64,000 bases of DNA from Natronomonas halophila (GTDB lineage: Archaea > Halobacteriota > Halobacteria > Halobacteriales > Haloarculaceae): contig NZ_CP058334.1 in assembly GCF_013391085.1 (NCBI RefSeq), positions 2,356,001 through 2,420,000 of the forward strand, in the 5' to 3' direction. The translations under genes were made by a program, and so were the position numbers. Of this stretch, positions 35,029 through 42,762 are shown piece after piece. Position 1 is the stretch's first letter; each line of letters starts with the position of its first letter. Below the pieces are notes generated by a model. That model was not told the origin of the DNA. It did no database searches and worked only from the letters and a program-made list of their open reading frames with translations.

Positions 35029-35636
35029 CACTCCTCCAGTTCGTATTTCCCGGTTCCGAGGCGCTTGACTGCGGCCTGACGCGTGTGTATCGCTGCCGAG
35101 AGACCGAACAGGCCAGCGAGGATGGCGGCGAGTCCGAGCCCGGATAGCCCCCCGAAGGGGTAGACGTTGAGCCACGTCGCGACGACGAGCGCGGCGCCGA
35201 CCGCCGACAGCCCGAGATAATACTCGCTCCACGGGATGTCGCCGCCCGGGACGTACTCCAGATACAACTGCGCTTCTCGGAGGGCATCCGTTAGCTCTAC
35301 GTCCCCGCGGAGGTGGTCGTATTCGATAAGTCCCGCGTCTTCGAGCTTCGGCAGGTGCGTTTGTCGAATCGCCGAATAGACGCTCTTGCGTCTGTCGCTA
35401 TCGAGCCTGTCGATCGACGTATCATCCTCCCAGGCGGCGACGTAGTCGACTATCTCTCGGAGTTCGACCCTGCGTCCTTCACACTTCTTCAGATAGTGGA
35501 CGATACACCGCCGCCGAGCGTTACAGAGCACCTCGAAGACCGCCTCGCGTTCGAGACCGCTGCGTTCGAAACTGTCCCAGGGCTGGTGACCCTCGTTTAT
35601 CGGGAGTACCTCCCCAAACTGACTGCCTCGTTTCAT
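35028..35636 (-). CDS. Membrane-anchored winged-helix regulator, DUF7344-like (cassette 2)
   Basis: 202 residues, same plan as the cassette 1 regulator: winged helix 32-125 (VFEVLCNARRRCIVHYLKKC, YSAIRQTHLPKLEDAGLIEY), the conserved DIPWSEYYLGLSAVGAAL entry into helix 1 (138-160) and helix 2 (165-185). GGGTGGGG precedes the start as in cassette 1. The ATG at 35636 gives good ribosome-site spacing; an in-frame GTG lies 15 bases earlier. It diverges from the VWA-DUF1102 gene, so that gene is the likeliest target. Confidence 0.84.
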   Translation of the reverse strand: MKRGSQFGEVLPINEGHQPWDSFERSGLEREAVFEVLCNARRRCIVHYLKKCEGRRVELREIVDYVAAWEDDTSIDRLDSDRRKSVYSAIRQTHLPKLEDAGLIEYDHLRGDVELTDALREAQLYLEYVPGGDIPWSEYYLGLSAVGAALVVATWLNVYPFGGLSGLGLAAILAGLFGLSAAIHTRQAAVKRLGTGKYELEE

Positions 35637-35992
35637 ACATTCAATCCCCACCCAGGTAGGTAATCTCTCACAACTCCGGATAAATCAGTTTCGTCCGTTC
35701 ACGAGATTATAATAAAGGGGCGGATATAGCCGGTTCCTCCTCCCTATCTAAAACACACTATGACGGCGAGTAACGTCCGATTACTCATAGTGAGGTTCGA
35801 TTTCCGGTCGAACTGCGCTGCCACAACACCGGGTTTGCGCTGATAACGGTCGCATACCCGTTCTCAACGGCTCGGTTCGAGGGAGAAACGCTCCGGTGGG
35901 ATTCGGTGGGGCGGCAAATACCAACGTGGGTCCTCCACGACCATCCCATGAGCGTGCTCCACGGAGCGTGCGCACGCGAACGAGGCTATACC
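35637..35992. promoter_or_regulatory. Divergent control region of cassette 2 and the VWA-DUF1102 gene
   Basis: 356 bases. GATTATAATAAAGG near 35705 is a TATA-like element. An imperfect inverted repeat has CACTATG (35756) and GAGTAA (35768) against TTACTCATAGTG (35781-35792). AATACCAACGTGGGT at 35917-35931 recurs with one change upstream of 37881. GAACGAGG about 10 bases before the ATG can act as a ribosome-binding site. Confidence 0.5.
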
Positions 35993-37528
35993 ATGGAACG
36001 ACGCAAATTCCTACTCGGCGTGGGGGGTGCCTCTCTCGGTACCGGCGCACTGGTCGGTTCGGGCGCGTTCTCGGCGATGCGGGCCGAACGCACCGTCTCG
36101 ATCGACGTTGTCGAGGACCCCGGCGCCCTCGTTGGACTGGATAGCTGTCCCGGCTCGGATAACGCGATGTATTCGGGAGTCAACGAAAACGGCCAGCTGT
36201 ATATCGACATCTCCGAGGAACCGAACGAAGGGGATGGCGTCAACGGCGATTCGCGCTACTGGTTCCACGACACCTTCCAGGTCTGCAACCAGAGCGACCA
36301 CAGCATCTGCCTGTGGGTGGTCGAACACGAGGGCTGGCCCGAGACCAGCGACGGAAACCCACGAGTGGATTTCTACCTCGGGGACAATCCCGACGAGTCG
36401 ATTCTCGGCGCCGCGAACGCCCACGAACTCGGCTCGGGTGAGTGTACGTGTGTCGGTATTTACACGAACACGCTCGGACTCACGTCGGCGGACGTCGACA
36501 CGCTGCTTGAGAATCTCGACGACGAGATTTCGATTCGTGCGAATGCCGAGTGTCCTGATGTGGAAGATGAGCCCGGTCAGAGTGGGCCGGAGTGTCAACC
36601 CTGTCAGGTCTCGGAGAGCGACGGCACCGAGGACTTCCTGACAATCGAGAACCTCGATGCTGGGAACTTCCCTGAGATTACCGCGACGGCGCGGGTCGAG
36701 ACGGATGATGGTGGAGACGGTGACTTGACTGCGAACGATTTCGAGGTGTGTGAAACGTTCGGCGGCGACAACTTCGGACAAGACTCGACGGTGGCGTTCG
36801 CAGGCGAAGACGAAAGCGCTGAAGCGGATGTGATGATTGTCCTGGATACGTCCTCGTCGATGACGTTCGAGTCCGGAAAGTTCCAGAACGCCAAGGACGG
36901 GGCAAAGACACTCGTCGATACCTTAGGTCCGGGCGTCAACGTCGGTCTGGTTGAGTTCGAAAGTTCCGCGACGTTGGTAACTGGTTTGACATCCGATCAC
37001 GGAAGCGTCAAAACGGCCATCGGAACGCTTACTGCCGTTGGTGGAACCGACGTCGGATCCGGTATCGACAGAGCGCAGACCGAACTTGACAATAACGGTC
37101 GTGATGTCCCGAGATACATGGTTGTGTTGGGTAACGGTGACACCAGCGGTGGTGAAATCCCGGCGAACAACGCGAAGAACGAGGGTACGACCATCTACGG
37201 AATAGCATACGGGACGGGGGCATCCTTGAGCGCGTTCGAGTATATCGTCGGTGAAGTTCCGACTGGCCGAGATCCCCAAGATTCGGTCCCGGATCTAGAC
37301 GAAGACCGATCGGATCCTGATTGGGAAGATTACGCATACGATGCGGGTACAGACGACATCGCCAGTATCTTCGAGGACATTGGTGAGATAATCTCCGGGA
37401 CCTACTCGATCACGTACACCACCTGCAATCCCGATACCGACGGGTCGATGCGCGACGTGCTGGTGCACGTCGATGACCCCGAAGGCGTTTCGACGGCGAC
37501 CGAATCGTACACAGCACCGTCGTCCTGA
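35993..37528 (+). CDS. Secreted DUF1102 protein fused to a von Willebrand factor A domain
   Basis: 511 residues. MERRKFLLGVGGASLGTGAL is the RR signal; AERTVSIDVVEDPGALVGLD starts a DUF1102 domain that runs to about 185, with Cys pairs in HSICLWVV and GECTCVG. A Cys-rich linker (188-204) and a beta-rich stretch follow. Residues about 278-470 are a VWA domain: MIDAS DxSxS at Asp285-Ser289 (VLDTSSSM), Thr352 in GGTDVGSG, and VVLGNGDTSG where most VWA domains have LTDG, so the third metal aspartate is Asn381 or shifted to Asp383. A short beta domain ends the protein. An adhesive or tip subunit is plausible. Confidence 0.85.
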   Translation: MERRKFLLGVGGASLGTGALVGSGAFSAMRAERTVSIDVVEDPGALVGLDSCPGSDNAMYSGVNENGQLYIDISEEPNEGDGVNGDSRYWFHDTFQVCNQSDHSICLWVVEHEGWPETSDGNPRVDFYLGDNPDESILGAANAHELGSGECTCVGIYTNTLGLTSADVDTLLENLDDEISIRANAECPDVEDEPGQSGPECQPCQVSESDGTEDFLTIENLDAGNFPEITATARVETDDGGDGDLTANDFEVCETFGGDNFGQDSTVAFAGEDESAEADVMIVLDTSSSMTFESGKFQNAKDGAKTLVDTLGPGVNVGLVEFESSATLVTGLTSDHGSVKTAIGTLTAVGGTDVGSGIDRAQTELDNNGRDVPRYMVVLGNGDTSGGEIPANNAKNEGTTIYGIAYGTGASLSAFEYIVGEVPTGRDPQDSVPDLDEDRSDPDWEDYAYDAGTDDIASIFEDIGEIISGTYSITYTTCNPDTDGSMRDVLVHVDDPEGVSTATESYTAPSS

Positions 37529-37880
37529 CGCGACCCTCTTTTTCGGCCCCGTGTGTCGAGCGGATGTCGAGCCAGCCCCCGTCGACCGAGCTGCCGATAC
37601 TGCCTATTGAGTGAGATGGCCCGTAGTCGTCCGGTGAAACCAGACATTACCGTAGGAGTGAGCAGGGTCTTCGTGCGATTATAGGTCCGAGCGCCGATTC
37701 AACGACTGCTTTCTCGACTGAATTCAGCCGTTTCGGAACGGCATTGAACGGTTGCGAATAGTCTGCTAGCTAATACCAACGTAGGTATGGGTGTATGGTG
37801 TTTCCAAGCGCTCCCCGATGGCGCGGTCGGCGTTGTGGTGTCCGTGTGGGCGGGTGGGCGCGGAACAAGGTGAACGAAAT
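37529..37880. promoter_or_regulatory. Spacer and leader before the third DUF1102 gene
   Basis: 352 bases without a gene. CTCTTTTTCGG at 37536-37545 is a T-run terminator for the VWA gene. AATACCAACGTAGGT at 37772-37786 forms an imperfect palindrome (TACC-AACGTA-GGTA) and repeats the motif at 35917. The last 45 bases, ending GGAACAAGGTGAACG, match the leader of the 30965 gene. Confidence 0.5.
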
Positions 37881-38642
37881 ATGGATCGACGAAAATTCCT
37901 GATCGCGGCAGGCAGTACAGCAGTCGGAACCAGCGCGCTCGTCGGCTCGGGTGCATTCAGTTCTGCACAGATTCGAAATCGTGAGGCAAACGTGGCGGTC
38001 AGTGCCGACGACGCTGCACTCATCCAGTTGCTTCCCGGCTGGCATCAAGACGTCGCCGGTAACAACTCAACCGTCTCGAAAAGTCGGGTCGGCTACGAGG
38101 ATGGCCAACTCTACATCAGCTTCAAAGCGGATAACCAGAGCGGCAACGGCGTGAACGCCAACTCCACTTACCAAGTCGGGGCGCTCGGTCAAGACGACGC
38201 CGAAGACGGCCTTGACAATCAGGGCATCGCTGGTGTCAGTTCCGACGACGCCCTCTACGGCAGCGCTGCGCCCGGCCCTTCGGACAACGAAATCGAGGAC
38301 GACCCGGCGTTCGCGCTCTGCAACGAGAGCGACGAGACCTACGAGTTCGAACTCACCTACGATGCGGATTCGGCACCAACCGATTCACCCGATGTTGACA
38401 GCGAAGACGCGGCGGCCGTGCTCGTCGGTAGCGCCGACGACACGTGGGGTGCCGCCTTCGCGATGGATATGACGGATAATGCAGGCCGTGTGAGCACGGA
38501 ACTTGCCCCCGGTGAGTGCCTCTACGTCTCGCTGATTATCAACGTCGGCGACGTCGACTCGACAGACACGCCCGACTGGGAAGGATCGCTGGTCGTCAAC
38601 GCTGGCGAGAACCCGCCGTCCGGGAACAACATCGACAACTGA
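37881..38642 (+). CDS. Secreted DUF1102-family protein
   Basis: 253 residues. MDRRKFLIAAGSTAVGTSAL signal with RR motif, then GAFSSAQIRNREANVAVSAD, the family's junction into the mature beta domain. The mature protein is acidic with Asn/Gly/Ser-rich loops (DNQSGNGVNANSTYQVG) and the family's late motif APGECLYVSLIINVGDVD. Two cysteines only. No catalytic motif. AAGGTGA 8 bases before the ATG is the ribosome-binding site. Expected to be exported and processed like the other locus members. Confidence 0.82.
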   Translation: MDRRKFLIAAGSTAVGTSALVGSGAFSSAQIRNREANVAVSADDAALIQLLPGWHQDVAGNNSTVSKSRVGYEDGQLYISFKADNQSGNGVNANSTYQVGALGQDDAEDGLDNQGIAGVSSDDALYGSAAPGPSDNEIEDDPAFALCNESDETYEFELTYDADSAPTDSPDVDSEDAAAVLVGSADDTWGAAFAMDMTDNAGRVSTELAPGECLYVSLIINVGDVDSTDTPDWEGSLVVNAGENPPSGNNIDN

Positions 38643-38729
38643 AACGGGCCGACAGCAGCCGCTTTAGTCGGTCCTTCGGCCCTCCAGCGTGAGTCCGCTG
38701 GTGGTCGTCAAAGCACCGACAACACAACT

Positions 38730-39866
38730 ATGAAACGAAGAACCATACTCGTCGGCCTCGGAAGCGCGTCCGTAGGTGCGAGTACCCTCGTCGGTTCGGG
38801 TGCGTTCAGCGCGGCCAACGTCCGACGGGACACCAGCATCGATGTCGTCCCCGATTCGGATGCGCTAGTCGGACTGGGGCCGTGTACGGGCCCGCAGGGC
38901 CAACCAACCTCGAACGGGGTCTACGTCGTCGAGGAGAACGGACAGTTCGCACTCCAGATAAGCGACGCTAACGACGCCTTCGACGGCGACGGCGTAAACG
39001 TAGAATCGATTTACTGGTTCGACAGCGTCTTCGAAATCTGCAACCAGAGTGGCCATCCGGTCTGTGTCGATTTCCAGATCGACGTCCCGCCGGTTCCCGG
39101 GCCGGTCCCGAACGAATACGACTTCGAGGCGGGCGACGACGCCGTCGTCTTCTACGAGGGCGACGACCGTAGCGCCGTCATCGACGTCTCCGAATCCAAT
39201 CCTCGGGAATCGGGGTTCTCCCTCGTTCCCGGCGAGTGCCTCTGTGTCGGCTTCGTCGTCCGTGCGTTCGGTTTCGACGCCGGCACCGATATCTTCCGGA
39301 ACGCGACGTTGACAATCAACGCGTTCGCGGGAGACGAGTGCGGCACCGAGGGACCGGGTAATGGCGACGACGGCGACGGCGAGGATGAGGGAGACGGGGA
39401 CGAACCTGATGAAAAGGAGGACTTCGAGGACCTCAAAGCCATCAGTTTCGTCGCGTTCTGTACGGGCGATGATACCGTCCCCGATATCGAACGCGTTGAC
39501 GTGAAAAACACGAAGGATAACGGCGAACCCGTCGAAATCGAGTGGGAATCGAACGACCCCGTCGAGGAAGTCGTCCTGTTCGGCGGCCAAGAATGGTACC
39601 TGTTCGACGTCGGCAGCGCGACGCAGGGAACGGCCCTCATGTCGGCCGACGGTAGCAGGTTCGGTACCGGTCGCGTCGCCGACGACTTTGCCGCAGGCGA
39701 TGGGCCAAGCGATATTACGTTCGATACCGACGGAAGCGACCACGTCCGGTGTCAGTCCTCTCCCTGCTACGGTGAGAAAGGGTACAAAGTCGAGGAAAGC
39801 GGCGGCAGCTTCGACGTCGACGACGGTGAGACGACGAACGAGACGTGCAACCAAGCCCCGACCTGA
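38730..39866 (+). CDS. Two-domain secreted DUF1102-family protein
   Basis: 378 residues. MKRRTILVGLGSASVGASTL signal, then GAFSAANVRRDTSIDVVPDS and a DUF1102 domain to about 205, with FEICNQSGHPVCVDF and VPGECLCVGFVVRAFGFDAG closely matching the VWA protein's first domain. An Asp/Glu/Gly linker (about 206-235) leads to a second beta-rich domain of about 140 residues with four cysteines, of unknown fold. The gene follows the previous one by 87 bases with no clear terminator, so the two may be co-transcribed. Confidence 0.82.
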   Translation: MKRRTILVGLGSASVGASTLVGSGAFSAANVRRDTSIDVVPDSDALVGLGPCTGPQGQPTSNGVYVVEENGQFALQISDANDAFDGDGVNVESIYWFDSVFEICNQSGHPVCVDFQIDVPPVPGPVPNEYDFEAGDDAVVFYEGDDRSAVIDVSESNPRESGFSLVPGECLCVGFVVRAFGFDAGTDIFRNATLTINAFAGDECGTEGPGNGDDGDGEDEGDGDEPDEKEDFEDLKAISFVAFCTGDDTVPDIERVDVKNTKDNGEPVEIEWESNDPVEEVVLFGGQEWYLFDVGSATQGTALMSADGSRFGTGRVADDFAAGDGPSDITFDTDGSDHVRCQSSPCYGEKGYKVEESGGSFDVDDGETTNETCNQAPT

Positions 39867-39883
39867 ACGGGGCCACCAAGCCT

Positions 39884-39893
39884 CTCTTTTTGG
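39884..39893 (+). terminator. T-run terminator between convergent genes
   Basis: CTCTTTTTGG sits 18 bases after the stop of the two-domain DUF1102 gene. T-runs of this kind end haloarchaeal transcripts. Confidence 0.45.
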
Positions 39894-39908
39894 CGCCGGA
39901 ACCGAGCC

Positions 39909-40496
39909 CTAGCTCCCGGTGTCGTACTTATAGGTCGCTTCCTCGGAGTCGATACCGAAGTCCTCTGGGGATTCCTCGGGTTCGGTTTCTTCGGCTGGCT
40001 CGGCTTCCGCGGCTGCCTTGAACCGCTCGCGGAACCGGTCGGGCATCTCGAAACTGTCGGTGTCGATGCGCATGGGGACGGCCTCGGGGTCCAGCGACTC
40101 GCGTTTGGCTTCGAGGCGGTCCTGCAGTTGTTCGGGGAGGTCATCCGCCGAGACGCCCTCGAAGCCGAACTGCGCGAGGTACTCGTGTTCGCTCGTCAGC
40201 GAGTAGACGTGGTCGAACCCCTCCGCTTCGGCGCTGTCGACGAGGCGTTCGATGACGTGGGCGCCGACGCCCTGTCCGCGCCAGCCGTCGAGGACGCCGA
40301 TACTGGTGAGTTCGCAAACCTCGTTGTCGTCGTCCTTGTGGACGCGTATCCGGCCGAACCCGGCGCGGGCGTTCGACTCCTCGTCGACGGCGATGACGTA
40401 ATCCCGCGACCGAAAGGACGTCTCGTCCAGGCCCATCGACTCGATGTGGTCCAACAGCCAGGCCTCGTCACGATTGCGTGCGTCCCGGACGTACAT
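39909..40496 (-). CDS. GNAT-family N-acetyltransferase
   Basis: 195 residues beginning MYVRDARNRDEAWLLDHIES. The acetyl-CoA-binding motif is ELTSIGVLDGWRGQGVGAHV, with the expected R/Q-x-x-G-x-G/A loop, and HVYSLTSEHEYLAQFGFE gives the later strand and helix. An acidic Pro/Glu tail of about 40 residues follows the fold. Substrate unknown. The ATG at 40496 excludes a non-conserved upstream extension. Confidence 0.85.
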   Translation of the reverse strand: MYVRDARNRDEAWLLDHIESMGLDETSFRSRDYVIAVDEESNARAGFGRIRVHKDDDNEVCELTSIGVLDGWRGQGVGAHVIERLVDSAEAEGFDHVYSLTSEHEYLAQFGFEGVSADDLPEQLQDRLEAKRESLDPEAVPMRIDTDSFEMPDRFRERFKAAAEAEPAEETEPEESPEDFGIDSEEATYKYDTGS

Positions 40497-40615
40497 ATCC
40501 CGGCCTACGAGTGGGGAACGCAAAACGGTTCCCCCGACGTGTAAAAACGCTAAACACATTTCCTGTTTGCGAACGTAAGAAAACTACTTGCCGGCGGGTG
40601 CGAACACATGACACC

Positions 40616-42616
40616 ATGGAGTCTCTCGAGGAGTTCGACGAGGTGGTTTACGAACCCGACGAGGAATTCGTCGAATCCACGAACGTCAAGGCGTTCATGG
40701 AGGCGTACGGTATCGACGACTACGAGGAATTAATCGAGCGGACGACTACGGATATCGACGGCGTCGAGGCCTCCGGCGTCGACTGGTTCTGGGACGAATT
40801 GCCCGACTACCTCGGCATCGAGTGGTACGATGACTACGACGAGGTCCGAGACGACAGCGACGGCCCGCAGTTCACCGACTGGTATCCCGGCGGCGAACTC
40901 AACATCGCTCACAACACCGTCGACCGCCACGCTGCGCGCGATTCGGGGACCCGAAACAAGGTCGCCTGCCTGTGGGAAGGCGAGGACGGCGAGGTCCGGA
41001 ACTTCACCTATCACGAACTCGCCCGCACGTCGAATCAGGTCGCCAACTACCTCGAATCGGTCGGCGTCGAACAGGGCGATACGGTCGCCCTCTACATGCC
41101 GATGGTGCCGGAGGTCATCTCGATTCTCTACGGCTGTTTCAAGGTCGGCGCCATCGCTGTCCCCATCTTCTCCGGGTTCGGCGTCGAGGCGACGGCGACC
41201 CGCATCGAGGACCCCGAAGCGGACGTCCTCTTTACCGCGGACGGATTCTATCGGCGCGGGTCGGAGGTGACGCTGAAGGACACCGCCGACGACGCCATCC
41301 AAGAAGCCGACCACGACGTGACCGACGTGGTCGTCTACCGGCGCTTCGAGGACTCTGACCCGCCGTTGACTGAGGGTCGGGACGCCTACTGGGCCGACAC
41401 CGTCGCCGAGCAGGCCGACGACTACGAGACGACGGAACTGGACTCCTCGGACGAGTCGATGCTGCTGTACTCGTCGGGGACAACGGGCAAGCCGAAAGGC
41501 ATCGTCCACACCCACGCCGGCGGGCAACTGCAGGCGGCCAAGGAGGTGTATTTCGGCTTCGACCTCAAGCCGTCGGACCGCTTTTTCTGGGTGTCGGACA
41601 TCGGTTGGATGATGGGGCCGTGGACGCTCATTGGCACCCACACCTTCGGCGGGACGATGGTGATGTACGAGGGCGCGCCGGACCACCCCAATCCGGACCG
41701 CTTCTGGGAGATGATCGACCGCCACGACATCACCCAGTTCGGCATCTCGCCGACCGCCATCCGCGCGCTCCGCAAGCAGGGCGACGAATGGGTCGAGGGC
41801 CACGACCTCTCCAGTCTCCGCCTTTTGGGATCGACGGGCGAACCGTGGGACCCCGAATCCTGGATGTGGTTCTACGAGGAGGTCGGTGGCGGCGACACGC
41901 CCATTATCAACATCTCCGGCGGCACCGAAATCATGGGCTGTTTCCTGATGCCGATGCCCATCCAGTCGCTGAAGCCGTGTACGCTCGGTGGCCCCGGCCT
42001 CGGGATGGACATCGACATCGTCGACGAGACGGGCGAGTCTATCAAGGAGGACAACGAACGCGGCTATCTGGTCGCCCGCGACTCCTGTCCGTCGATGACC
42101 AAATCGCTGTGGCAGGGCGACGACCGCTATCTCCACGAGTACTGGTCGTCCTTCGAGGACCCGCCGATGTGGGACCACGGCGACTGGGCCCAGAAGGACG
42201 AGGACGGCTTCTGGTACCTCCACGGCCGCGCCGACGACGCCCTGAACGTCGCCGGCCGCAAAGTGGGACCGGCCGAAATCGAGGGCGCACTCATCGAACA
42301 CGAGGCGGTCAATCAGGCCGCCGCCGTCGGCGTTCCCGACGATACGACGGGGACGGCCGTCGTCACTTACGTCGTGCTGGAATCCGGATACGAGGAAACC
42401 GACGAACTGCGCGAGGAGTTGCGCGAGAAGGTCGGCGAGGAACACGGCAAGCCGTTCAAACCCCGTGAACTGCTGTTCGTCGACGAGTTCCCCAAAACGC
42501 AGTCGGGCAAAATCATCCGTCGGGCCATCGAGGCCACCTACACCGGCGAGGAACTGGGCGATATGTCCTCCATCGAGAACCCCGGCGCCCTCGACGAAAT
42601 CGAGAACGCGCGATAG
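40616..42616 (+). CDS. Acetyl-CoA synthetase-like acyl-CoA ligase (AMP-forming)
   Basis: 666 residues. The ATP loop is LLYSSGTTGKPKGIVHTHAG, followed by WVSDIGWMMGPW, GISPTAIRALRK, the hinge YLHGRADDALNVAGRKVGPA and the catalytic C-terminal lysine in KTQSGKIIRRAIEATYTG. This is the acetate/propionate-CoA ligase group. The nearby methylmalonyl genes make propionate possible; acetate is the default. The ATG at 40616 starts MESLEEFDEVVYEPDEEF. Confidence 0.92.
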   Translation: MESLEEFDEVVYEPDEEFVESTNVKAFMEAYGIDDYEELIERTTTDIDGVEASGVDWFWDELPDYLGIEWYDDYDEVRDDSDGPQFTDWYPGGELNIAHNTVDRHAARDSGTRNKVACLWEGEDGEVRNFTYHELARTSNQVANYLESVGVEQGDTVALYMPMVPEVISILYGCFKVGAIAVPIFSGFGVEATATRIEDPEADVLFTADGFYRRGSEVTLKDTADDAIQEADHDVTDVVVYRRFEDSDPPLTEGRDAYWADTVAEQADDYETTELDSSDESMLLYSSGTTGKPKGIVHTHAGGQLQAAKEVYFGFDLKPSDRFFWVSDIGWMMGPWTLIGTHTFGGTMVMYEGAPDHPNPDRFWEMIDRHDITQFGISPTAIRALRKQGDEWVEGHDLSSLRLLGSTGEPWDPESWMWFYEEVGGGDTPIINISGGTEIMGCFLMPMPIQSLKPCTLGGPGLGMDIDIVDETGESIKEDNERGYLVARDSCPSMTKSLWQGDDRYLHEYWSSFEDPPMWDHGDWAQKDEDGFWYLHGRADDALNVAGRKVGPAEIEGALIEHEAVNQAAAVGVPDDTTGTAVVTYVVLESGYEETDELREELREKVGEEHGKPFKPRELLFVDEFPKTQSGKIIRRAIEATYTGEELGDMSSIENPGALDEIENAR

Positions 42617-42762
42617 AGGCCGGTCCCGGTAATCGGCCGAACCGTTCGTTCACCGCGTTTTCAGCCCCTGTGACGCTCCCTTTTGAAGCCGCCTCGGATG
42701 CTCCGCAGTATTGTTAACGAGTCACGAACCTTTCGTCCGCCGCAGGTTGTGCTCAGCGGTAC

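Noticed and set aside
29062-39866. Archaellum or type IV pilus locus
   Set aside because: No class III signal peptide, FlaI/PilB ATPase or FlaJ/PilC membrane protein is present; signals are RR type and the peptidase is SipW type.
40730-42445. 571-codon open frame opposite the acyl-CoA ligase
   Set aside because: Overlaps a well-supported ligase gene throughout; composition is Arg/Val/Gly-rich as in other antisense shadows.
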